Assembly: GCA_964580235.1 (NCBI GenBank)
Contig: CAZOJY010000100.1
Span: 1-13,556 of the forward strand
DNA: 13,556 bases
Origin: G020348385 sp964580235
GTDB taxonomy: Bacteria; Acidobacteriota; Aminicenantia; Aminicenantales; Aminicenantaceae
Reading direction: 5' to 3'
Of this stretch, positions 7,596-13,556 are shown one piece after another. The notes below the pieces were generated by a model. The model did not search any database. It was not told the DNA's origin and saw only the letters and a program-made list of their open reading frames with translations. The first letter of the stretch is position 1. Each line of letters begins with the position of its first letter. The position numbers were made by a program, and so were the translations under genes.

Positions 7596-7631
7596 CTCCA
7601 AAAAATTGAATTCACTCCAAAAAATTGAATT
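7596..7631 (-). repeat. 17-bp perfect direct repeat, 19-bp period
   Basis: Two identical 17-bp copies (CTCCAAAAAATTGAATT on the plus strand) at 7596-7612 and 7615-7631 are separated by 2 bp. A partial third match (AAAAATTGATTTTT) lies at 7574-7587. They sit between the end of the sulfatase-like gene and the receptor leader. A pair spaced near two helical turns could be an operator for a regulator of the receptor, but local duplication in A/T-rich DNA is an alternative. The rest of 7438-7595 is A/T-rich non-coding DNA with only weak promoter candidates, the best being TTGGAA-17-TTAAAT on the minus strand. Confidence 0.6.
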
Positions 7632-7655
7632 TTTATGAGAAAAGAAGAGATGTTT

Positions 7656-9788
7656 TTATTCTTTCTTGCAGGCCTGGATGAGTGATTCGACTTCCCGGCG
7701 TTCCTCGGCAGACAGGGAATCTTTCCTCAAATCGAGATACTTTTCCAGATATTCCAAAGCGAGCGCTTTGTTGCCTCGTTCTATATAGGCCTTGCCCAGG
7801 TCTAAATGGGTATTAGCATCTTTTGGATCCAGTTCCAGTGCTTTCTCCCAGACAGCTATCGCCGCATCCATTCTCCCTCCAAGTTTGTATCCTACACCCA
7901 ACCATTTATAGGCGAGGGCAAGGTTGGGATCAAACTCGATCGCTTTTTTAAAATATTCCATTGCCTGGAGATAATCCGACTTTTTCTTTGAGCGGGAAAA
8001 TTTAGAGAAATAGAGTCCCCCCAAATTCGCATATGTCATGGCAAATGTGTCATCCACAGCAAGGGCCCGTTTGTAATATTCGAACGCTTTTTGTTCTTCC
8101 CCTTTTTTCCAATGGGCAAGGCCCAGATAATTCCATGCTACAGGATCAAAGTCAACCATTCCCAGGGCTTTTTGGAACATTTCGATCCCTTTATCCAGTT
8201 CGCCGGCTTCGATCAAAAGCATTCCATAGGAGGAGACGATATCGTAGTTTTCTGGATTATACCGGAATCCCTTTTCCATAATTTCAAAAGACTTCCCAGG
8301 CATTCCCTTGGTTTTGTATAACGTATCAAGGGTGAGATAAGCCGGGACCATGTCTTTTTTTTCATGGATTATTTCCTCCAATAAGGCGATACCCTCGTCT
8401 ATTCTGCCGTTATCATACAATATGATCGCCTGATCCAACTTTCTCTGTAGTGGAAGGAGAGTCTTCAGATCATCTTCTGGCCCATAGTTCTGTTTGAGAT
8501 TCGCAGTAGTGGAAGAAATATACCCCAGGCTTTTGAGCTTGTCCAGCGCTTCCCGGTCGATCCCGGGGCTAGGATTTTCTGTTTGAGGACCAGACAGTTT
8601 GTCCATCAATTCCTTCAGGTTTTTCTTTTTTTCCGTCACGCCGATCTTTTGAACGATGTTATTCTTCTCGTTAAAATCCGTCTCCAGATCGTAATATTCC
8701 GGCAGCGGAGAATCCAGGAATTTTTTCCCTCCCTCGATGAATCCCCGAAGGGGTGCAGCCCCGCTGTTGTAATAGGGATTCAGAGACTCTATATAGATCT
8801 GTCTTTTTTTGAGCTTTTTTCCGGAAAATAATGGGTAGAGCGAAAGTCCCTGGAGGAAAGGAGGCTTGTCTGTTTCCAGAAGGTCGCAGATTGTCGGGAA
8901 GATGTCGATGTGACAGACATCATCCGCGAAACGTCCGGGATCCAGACCCGGGGCGGCGATAATCAAAGGAACCCAGATCGTGCTGTCGTAGGTAAAGTAG
9001 TTGTGCGTCGATTCGCCATGTTCGCCCAGGGATTCTCCATGATCTCCGGTTAAGATAATCACAGTATTTTTAAAAAAGTCCCGGCGCTTCAGATAATCGA
9101 ACAACTTCCCCAGTTCAGAATCGACATAGGCCACCTCTCCGGAATAAAGGTCATCTTTAAACTGCGTGAGGTAGGGCTCAGGAGGGGAATACTTGGCATG
9201 AGGATCCCACAGGTGAATCCAGGAAAACCATTTGTGTCTCTGGGATGCCAGCCAATCGATGGCCGGTTCGATCACCTCCTCAGCTTTCCTTTCAGGAGGC
9301 GCAAACGCCATGGGCGGTCCGGATGGATAGGACTCATCATACACGTCAAACCCCTGAGAGAGGCCAAAACGGGAATCCAAAGGAAAGGCGCCGATAAAAG
9401 CGCCTGTGGCATATCCTTTTTGTTTGAGGTACTCGGCAAGCGTCAAATAAGCGTCAGCCACCTTGAATTTCGAGTTGTCGTGAACGCCGTGGTAGAGGGG
9501 AGCGGTTCCCAGCATGATGTTTGTATGGGAAGGAAGAGTGGTCGGATTATGAGCAAAAGCCCTTTCGAACACAATACCCCTGGACGCCAGATCCTCGATA
9601 TTGGGAGTTTGAAGAAACTCGGTGCTGTAACAGCTCAAACGGTCCGGCCGGATCGTGTCGATGCTTATCAGGAGGACATTCCAATCCTTCCCTTGTGCCG
9701 CTGGGGCCTGGGTGAGGGCATCTGGAGATACCGGGCCAGCCAGGATGAATAAACAACAGAAAATCCCGCTTGCGATCTTCTTGTTCAT
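7656..9788 (-). CDS. Exported sulfatase / alkaline-phosphatase-superfamily protein with C-terminal TPRs
   Basis: The 710-residue product has a signal peptide (about residues 1-22). Residues 36-390 are a sulfatase/alkaline phosphatase-superfamily domain: NVLLISIDTIRPD with metal ligand D44, DPHAKY with D195 and H197, TGDHGESLGEHGE with D249 and H250, and the family pattern CHIDIFPTICDLL. At the sulfatase nucleophile motif (C/S-x-P-x-R) it has T84-L-P-S-H88. It therefore cannot carry formylglycine and is probably not a classical sulfatase; a phosphatase, phosphodiesterase or transferase with Thr nucleophile is more likely. Residues 450-690 carry about six TPRs (AWNYLGLAHWKKGEEQKAFEYY and similar). 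Such fusions occur in Acidobacteriota-type genomes; their substrates are unknown. The start is supported by GAGG 6 nt upstream. A possible promoter lies at 10052-10081, leaving a ~255-nt leader. No terminator is visible at its end. Confidence 0.9.
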   Translation of the reverse strand: MNKKIASGIFCCLFILAGPVSPDALTQAPAAQGKDWNVLLISIDTIRPDRLSCYSTEFLQTPNIEDLASRGIVFERAFAHNPTTLPSHTNIMLGTAPLYHGVHDNSKFKVADAYLTLAEYLKQKGYATGAFIGAFPLDSRFGLSQGFDVYDESYPSGPPMAFAPPERKAEEVIEPAIDWLASQRHKWFSWIHLWDPHAKYSPPEPYLTQFKDDLYSGEVAYVDSELGKLFDYLKRRDFFKNTVIILTGDHGESLGEHGESTHNYFTYDSTIWVPLIIAAPGLDPGRFADDVCHIDIFPTICDLLETDKPPFLQGLSLYPLFSGKKLKKRQIYIESLNPYYNSGAAPLRGFIEGGKKFLDSPLPEYYDLETDFNEKNNIVQKIGVTEKKKNLKELMDKLSGPQTENPSPGIDREALDKLKSLGYISSTTANLKQNYGPEDDLKTLLPLQRKLDQAIILYDNGRIDEGIALLEEIIHEKKDMVPAYLTLDTLYKTKGMPGKSFEIMEKGFRYNPENYDIVSSYGMLLIEAGELDKGIEMFQKALGMVDFDPVAWNYLGLAHWKKGEEQKAFEYYKRALAVDDTFAMTYANLGGLYFSKFSRSKKKSDYLQAMEYFKKAIEFDPNLALAYKWLGVGYKLGGRMDAAIAVWEKALELDPKDANTHLDLGKAYIERGNKALALEYLEKYLDLRKDSLSAEERREVESLIQACKKE

Positions 9789-9816
9789 CCGGGTCCTCTT
9801 TTTTTCGAAAAACCCA

Positions 9817-10061
9817 CAGGCATATCCTCCGCTCTAGTGATGATCTTTAACGCCATTCCCTCATCGCCCTTCTCGGCGGCGATGAACTGCGCCCGTTAAC
9901 TCCTTGTCTCATCCAATCTTGCCAATGTTCCCCTTATTGGCCGTATCTCTTATCCTTTAGCAGAGTCATGCTCAATACAACATCGCCGTCTGACTCCGTC
10001 AGATTTCCTCGAAGAACGACTCGTGAAGGCTAGATCCTCAATGGCGCTTCGGATATACCTG
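9817..10061. other. 245-bp non-coding block bounded by imperfect inverted repeats
   Basis: This fills most of the 348-bp gap between the sulfatase-like gene and the CBM9-like gene. CAGGCATATCC at 9817-9827 is repeated inverted at 10051-10061 (10 of 11 match). A second nested pair, CGCCATT/AATGGCG, lies inside at 9851-9857 and 10040-10046. An 8-bp stem TCATCGCC/GGCGATGA (9861-9885) and a 6-bp stem (9989-10003) are also present. G+C is near 50 %, higher than the A/T-rich flanks. There is no long open frame and no target-site duplication. It may be a MITE-like relic, a structured leader RNA or a decayed gene. Confidence 0.35.
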
Positions 10062-10081
10062 ATGTCTTTTTCCGCTGTCAA
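10052..10081 (-). promoter_or_regulatory. Candidate promoter for the sulfatase-like gene
   Basis: The minus strand has a perfect -35 TTGACA (10076-10081), an 18-bp spacer and TATATC (10052-10057, 4 of 6). Transcription would start near 10045 and run through the 245-bp block, giving a leader of about 255 nt before the start codon at 9788. The -10 box lies in the right inverted repeat of that block. Confidence 0.5.
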
Positions 10082-10136
10082 CTATCCATACAAAATAGAA
10101 GAAAACCAACAACAATAATTCGACTTGGAGAGGTCG

Positions 10137-11024
10137 TTATTTTTTCTGGGCCAAATTCAGCTCGACCCAAAAGTCATATTGTTTAACCCTTTGGAGCTGG
10201 CGCCGCAATCTGGTTTGGCTGGAGGTGGCCCGTTCGGGATCCATGTCCCCCAGGCCTCCGCCGGATCCTCTCTCGGACGTGAAGCTGCCGGTGCTGGCAT
10301 TTTGGTCACGGGCCTTCGTCTGCTGCCGGCCCATCCCGCTCGCCAGGGCCTCTTTGTATTCTTTCGTGGCCCCGCCCCATTCGAAATTCAGATTAAGGCT
10401 CTTTCCGGGCTCGGCCCCGATCTCCGGTGCAATTTCGGCCAGCTTGGAAAAAGAGATCGCAAACTCATAGAGAACGGATTTGTCCAGCACATTGTTTCTG
10501 AATAAAGCGCCTTTGTATTTCGGTTTTTCTGCATCTTTCGAGTAACCTGCGGCTTTTTTGTTGATCAATGCCTGATCAAAAAGCCAGTAGGATTTATTTT
10601 TGCGGACTTGGTTTTTCTTATCCTCGGGCATTGTTTGTCCCACCTGTTTTTCCAGGATGGCGATGTAGTCATCCGCAGAGATTTGTTTTTTTATAAAATT
10701 GATTCCCAGGTCTTTATCTTTTTTTCCTTGGGGGCAGAGCCAGACTGTCAAACCCGTCCAGTTGATCGAACTGAGATATTTGGGATCTTTAAAAACAAAC
10801 AAAATAAACAGGTTTTCCTGATCATTCATGAAGGCGCATTCCACTTTGACTTTTTTCTGTTTCATGATCGCTGCGTTTCCCCATTCGGTGTTCATCCCGT
10901 CTATACTCGCAGGAACCGTCACCCATTGGCTCTGGAAAGGAACGTCTTTCGCGAAGGCCGCTGTAAAGAGAGCTAAAGTCAAAAAGGCAAACAAAAAACT
11001 GAGTAATATTTTCTTGCTTTTCAT
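10137..11024 (-). CDS. Exported CBM9/DOMON-like domain protein
   Basis: The 295-residue product has a clear signal peptide (residues 1-25, ending AAFA). Residues 35-110 resemble the family 9 carbohydrate-binding/DOMON-like beta-sandwich: VPASIDGMNTEWGNAA, a variant of the IDG-x-x-x-W entry motif, then ENLFILFVFKDPKYL and WTGLTVWLCP. The same fold probably continues to about residue 220 (VLYEFAISFSKLAEIAPE). Residues 228-275 are a low-complexity, Gly/Ser/Arg/Gln-rich segment, followed by a short hydrophobic C-terminus (YDFWVELNLAQ). Such proteins bind sugars or haem in the periplasm or on the surface; no ligand can be assigned here. GGAGG sits 5 nt before the ATG, and a good promoter lies at 11064-11092, making it a separate unit from the fabF operon. 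No terminator is seen after it. Confidence 0.75.
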   Translation of the reverse strand: MKSKKILLSFLFAFLTLALFTAAFAKDVPFQSQWVTVPASIDGMNTEWGNAAIMKQKKVKVECAFMNDQENLFILFVFKDPKYLSSINWTGLTVWLCPQGKKDKDLGINFIKKQISADDYIAILEKQVGQTMPEDKKNQVRKNKSYWLFDQALINKKAAGYSKDAEKPKYKGALFRNNVLDKSVLYEFAISFSKLAEIAPEIGAEPGKSLNLNFEWGGATKEYKEALASGMGRQQTKARDQNASTGSFTSERGSGGGLGDMDPERATSSQTRLRRQLQRVKQYDFWVELNLAQKK

Positions 11025-11063
11025 TTAAACCTCCGTTTCTATTAATTGAACAATCTGGTTTTT

Positions 11064-11092
11064 ATTATAATACTTCACAGGACAAAAGTCAT
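11064..11092 (-). promoter_or_regulatory. Sigma-70-type promoter of the CBM9/DOMON-like gene
   Basis: The minus strand has TATAAT (11064-11069, perfect), a 17-bp spacer and ATGACT (11087-11092, 4 of 6). The predicted start near 11057 gives a leader of about 33 nt containing the GGAGG ribosome site. No terminator for the upstream flavoprotein gene is seen in this 73-bp gap, so read-through is possible. Confidence 0.7.
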
Positions 11093-11097
11093 CCATT

Positions 11098-12165
11098 TTA
11101 AACTCCCGCGAGCTCGGCAAGCAGATCCGAAATGAGCTTTTTGACTGTTACTATCTTATCGACACGGTAGGCATTCTGCCCGCAGAAGATAAGGCCGTGG
11201 TCCAAATCTCCGAAATAAGAGTTTAGAAGCGCCAGAGCGATACAGTACCTCGCCTCGCTGACTTTGCAGGCTGACAAACACCTGTAAGGACATTTGACCT
11301 CAAGCTTTCCTTTAACATCCAAGTCCCGCAAAAACCTGTTCTTGATGGCCCTTCCCGGCATGCCGACAGGACTTTTGATGATGATGATATCCTCTTCCCT
11401 GGCATCAAGATAGGCCTGTTTAAATTCCTGGGATACACCGCACTCCACGGTACATACGAAACGCGTGGCCATTTGGACTCCTGAGGCACCCAGGGAAAGC
11501 ATCCGCGCTATGTCTTTTCCGTTATAAATCCCGCCAGCAGCGATAATCGGAATCTTTTTTCCATATCGATCTTCATAGGTTTTGACTGTTTCCAGGATTT
11601 CCGGCAAGAGGTTGTCCAGGGAATATTTTTCCGGTTGAAAAAGCTGATCCTCCGAGAAACCAAGGTGTCCTCCGGCAAGAGGACCTTCAAGGATTAAGGC
11701 GTCGGCTGTCCTGTTGTAACGCTTGTCCCAGGAGCGCAGGATAAATTCCGCAACCCGGACAGAACTGACGATGGGGACCAGGTTTACTGAGTCGTCTTCA
11801 ACCAGGGAAGGTAGTTTTGCAGGAAGCCCGGCACCGTAGACGATTATCTTGATTCCTTCCCTTACAGCGGTCAAAATCAGATCATTCACATTGCTGAGCA
11901 CGCCCATAAAATTGAGTGCGATATGGCCATCTGTCATGTTTTTGGCCTTGCGAATCTCTCTCTCTAGAGCTTCCCGAGACATCCGCTCGTATTCATTTTT
12001 TGAGGCCTCGATATCTCCCAAACCTATGCTCGAGATGGTGCCTATCCCTCCCTCCTCAGCCACAGCGGAGGCAAGTGAGGAAAGGGAAACCCTTACGCCC
12101 ATTCCTCCTTGAACAATCGGGATGTCTGCGGTGATATTTCCGATGCGAAGTTTGGGGATTTTCAT
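11098..12165 (-). CDS. Nitronate monooxygenase / FabK-like FMN flavoprotein with C-terminal Cys cluster
   Basis: The 355-residue product is an FMN-dependent TIM-barrel protein of the nitronate monooxygenase/enoyl-ACP reductase II family. Motifs seen are IPIVQGGMG (residues 16-23), NFMGVL (85-90), VYGAGLP (109-115), EGPLAGGHLGF (160-170, candidate catalytic His167), AAGGI (209-213) and GVQMATRF (229-236). Residues 292-328 add five cysteines (C292, C296, C300, C308, C328) in CPYRCLSACKVSEARYC and FCGQNAY, a tail not found in classical short FabK. It may bind a metal or Fe-S centre. The ATG directly follows the TAA of fabF with no gap and has no well-placed ribosome site, so translation is probably coupled. 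Linkage to fabF favours a role in fatty-acid reduction, but nitronate oxidation cannot be excluded from sequence. Confidence 0.85.
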   Translation of the reverse strand: MKIPKLRIGNITADIPIVQGGMGVRVSLSSLASAVAEEGGIGTISSIGLGDIEASKNEYERMSREALEREIRKAKNMTDGHIALNFMGVLSNVNDLILTAVREGIKIIVYGAGLPAKLPSLVEDDSVNLVPIVSSVRVAEFILRSWDKRYNRTADALILEGPLAGGHLGFSEDQLFQPEKYSLDNLLPEILETVKTYEDRYGKKIPIIAAGGIYNGKDIARMLSLGASGVQMATRFVCTVECGVSQEFKQAYLDAREEDIIIIKSPVGMPGRAIKNRFLRDLDVKGKLEVKCPYRCLSACKVSEARYCIALALLNSYFGDLDHGLIFCGQNAYRVDKIVTVKKLISDLLAELAGV

Positions 12166-13410
12166 TTAGCTTTCATATCTCCTCAATACAAGGCAGGCGT
12201 TTCCCCCACCGAATCCAAAGGAGTTGCTGAGGGCCACTTCGAGGTCGATCGATTCCACTCCTTCGGTCACATAATCGAGAGGACATTCCGGATCTGGTTC
12301 TTGATAGTTGATCGTGGGGGGCAACTTTCCGGTATAGATACTCATCACCGTGGCTACACATTCCACCGCTCCGGCAGCGGCTAAAAGGTGGCCGATCATC
12401 GACTTAATGGAACTGATCTTAAGATGCTTCGCATGGTCGCCAAAAACCTTTATAATGGCGGCACTTTCTATCTTATCATTCAGGACAGTTGATGTGCCAT
12501 GTGCATTGATGTAGCCTATTTCTTGTGGGCCGATACCCGAATCTTTCAAAGCCTTCTTTATGGCCCTGATCATTCCATCGCCTCCGGGCTCGGGAGCAGT
12601 GAAATGAAAGGCATCCGCCGTGTTGCCATAGCCGACAAGCTCGGCGTAGATGTGAGCGTTCCGGCTGAGCGCATGTTCGAGCCTTTCCAAAACAACGATG
12701 CCTGATCCTTCTCCCATCACAAAACCATCCCGCTTTTTGTCAAAGGGCCTGCTTGCCTTTTCCACACAATCGTTCCTGCTCGACATCGAACGCGATGCGC
12801 AAAACCCAGCAAAAGGCAAGGGAGTCACGCTTGCCTCGGAACCTCCCGCCAGCATGATATCGGCATCCCCTCTTTGGATAATTCGGAATGCGTCACCGAT
12901 AGCATTTGCTCCCGTCGAACAAGCGATAGAAGGTGCGGAGATTGGCCCTCTTAAGCCATAGGTAATCGAGACCATACAAGCTGCCATGTTAACGAGCGCT
13001 TTGGACACAAAAAAAGGCCCTAAATACTTCGGCCCTTTCTCATGAAGTACGGAATATCCATTCTCTATCGTGTGTGCTCCCCCGATGCCGGAGCCTATTA
13101 TGACACCCGCCCTATCTCCATCAAAAGCGAAGGCTTTCAAGCCCGCATCATTGAGCGCCATGGCAGAGGAAGCTATGCCAAAATGGACAAACCTGTCCAT
13201 CCGCCCTGCAAATTTCGGCTCAATCCAATCTTCAGGATCAAAGTTCCTCACTTCTGCTGCCATTTGAGAGCGAAATTCAGACGGGTCGAAGCGGGTGATC
13301 CTTTTTATGCCGTTATGTCCCGCGATCAGGCCTTTCCAGAAGTCTTCAACCCCCAGTCCAATAGGGGTCACGACACCAAGGCCAGTTATGACAACGCGAT
13401 TTTCATTCAT
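12166..13410 (-). CDS. fabF: Beta-ketoacyl-ACP synthase II
   Basis: The 414-residue product condenses malonyl-ACP with acyl-ACP in cytosolic fatty-acid elongation. The full KAS II catalytic set is present: nucleophile C164 in SIACST, H304 in NAHGTST, K336 in SIKSMIGH and H341, plus the gatekeeper region NSFGFGG with F400. Length and start (RVVITGLGVVTPIG) match FabF/KAS II. The gene lacks a good Shine-Dalgarno; the predicted transcription start is only about 12 nt upstream, so it may be translated from a short leader. It forms an abutting operon with the downstream flavoprotein. No acyl-carrier-protein gene precedes it; a tRNA-Ala gene lies upstream. The family call is secure. It could also serve a specialised ketosynthase role, but nothing in the sequence suggests that. 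Confidence 0.95.
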   Translation of the reverse strand: MNENRVVITGLGVVTPIGLGVEDFWKGLIAGHNGIKRITRFDPSEFRSQMAAEVRNFDPEDWIEPKFAGRMDRFVHFGIASSAMALNDAGLKAFAFDGDRAGVIIGSGIGGAHTIENGYSVLHEKGPKYLGPFFVSKALVNMAACMVSITYGLRGPISAPSIACSTGANAIGDAFRIIQRGDADIMLAGGSEASVTPLPFAGFCASRSMSSRNDCVEKASRPFDKKRDGFVMGEGSGIVVLERLEHALSRNAHIYAELVGYGNTADAFHFTAPEPGGDGMIRAIKKALKDSGIGPQEIGYINAHGTSTVLNDKIESAAIIKVFGDHAKHLKISSIKSMIGHLLAAAGAVECVATVMSIYTGKLPPTINYQEPDPECPLDYVTEGVESIDLEVALSNSFGFGGGNACLVLRRYES

Positions 13411-13428
13411 TTCAATAAAAGACCCAAA

Positions 13429-13458
13429 ATTATCTCTTTATGGTCGTTAGGATGTCAA
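13429..13458 (-). promoter_or_regulatory. Strong sigma-70-type promoter of the fabF operon
   Basis: The minus strand has a perfect -35 TTGACA (13453-13458), an 18-bp spacer and GATAAT (13429-13434, 5 of 6). Transcription is predicted near 13422, about 12 nt before the fabF ATG at 13410, leaving no room for a normal Shine-Dalgarno. It lies 47 bp after the tRNA-Ala 3' end. Confidence 0.8.
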
Positions 13459-13505
13459 GTACAAAAAGGTCCTCAACGTAAAGAAGAGAGGCAAAAAAGA
13501 GCAGA

Positions 13506-13556
13506 TGGTGGAGCTGATGGGACTTGAACCCACGACCTCTTGACTGCCAGTCAAGC
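13506..13556 (-). tRNA. tRNA-Ala (GGC), 3' part, truncated by window edge
   Basis: The minus strand shows the anticodon arm CTTGA-CTGGCAG-TCAAG with anticodon GGC (reads GCC, alanine), a 5-nt variable loop AGGTC, a T-arm with loop TTCAAGT, the acceptor 3' strand CAGCTCC, discriminator A and encoded CCA. The base at position 70 is T, which fits the alanine identity pair G3-U70. The D-arm and 5' acceptor strand lie beyond the window. A T-run follows about 8 nt after the CCA, but no clear terminator hairpin. Confidence 0.93.

Noticed and set aside
7596..7631. CRISPR-like array
   Set aside because: Only two full copies with a 2-bp gap, no spacers, no cas genes.
9817..10061. Insertion sequence
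   Set aside because: Too short for a transposase, no open frame of note and no target-site duplication; at most a non-autonomous relic.
10125..10505. Plus-strand frame opposite the CBM9/DOMON-like gene
   Set aside because: Antisense shadow without a ribosome site or domain; the minus-strand gene has signal peptide, ribosome site and promoter.
13506..13556. tRNA-Gly
   Set aside because: The anticodon read on the tRNA strand is GGC, not GCC, and T70 fits alanine.

Overview
The window looks like chromosomal DNA from an uncultured Gram-negative bacterium of roughly 45-50 % G+C. The best guess is Acidobacteriota/Aminicenantes or a close relative. This rests on the gene repertoire: a GWxTD-domain protein, a signal-peptide protein joining a carboxypeptidase-regulatory-like domain to TPRs, an Oar-like TonB-dependent receptor with the same kind of N-terminal domain, and an exported sulfatase/phosphatase-like enzyme fused to TPRs. 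No database search was possible, so the taxon is an inference.

Layout, left to right. (1) 1-366 is the 5' third of a 16S rRNA gene on the minus strand, cut by the window edge. Behind it lies an unusually readable rRNA leader: a UUCG-capped hairpin next to the mature 5' end, a boxA-like element preceded by a hairpin, a near-consensus promoter (TTGACT-17-TATTAT) and an A-rich UP-like tract. (2) 675-1013 is the only plus-strand gene, a small membrane-anchored coiled-coil protein that converges on the next gene with 9 bp between stop codons. (3) 4056 down to 1023 is a probable two-gene minus-strand operon: the secreted CarboxypepD_reg-like/TPR protein, then the GWxTD/TPR protein. (4) 7363-4160 is the TonB-dependent receptor, with a strong intrinsic terminator behind it and a 290-bp A/T-rich leader holding hairpins, an orphan Shine-Dalgarno and a 17-bp direct repeat. 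(5) 9788-7656 is the sulfatase-superfamily/TPR protein. Upstream of it is a 245-bp G+C-richer non-coding block bounded by imperfect inverted repeats. (6) 11024-10137 is a secreted CBM9/DOMON-like protein with its own promoter. (7) 13410-11098 is a tightly coupled pair, FabF-type ketoacyl-ACP synthase and a nitronate monooxygenase/FabK-like flavoprotein, driven by a strong promoter just after a tRNA-Ala gene that is cut by the right edge.

How the genes may work together: every protein encoded between 1023 and 11024 carries a signal peptide, and four of the five belong to families used for envelope uptake, binding or assembly (receptor, TPR scaffolds, carbohydrate-binding-like fold). The fifth is an envelope hydrolase-like protein. 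A role in acquiring or processing external macromolecules is plausible but unproven. The fabF pair belongs to lipid metabolism. I found no convincing mobile element with a transposase, no CRISPR array and no obvious defence system. The least explained pieces are the 9817-10061 block and the receptor leader.
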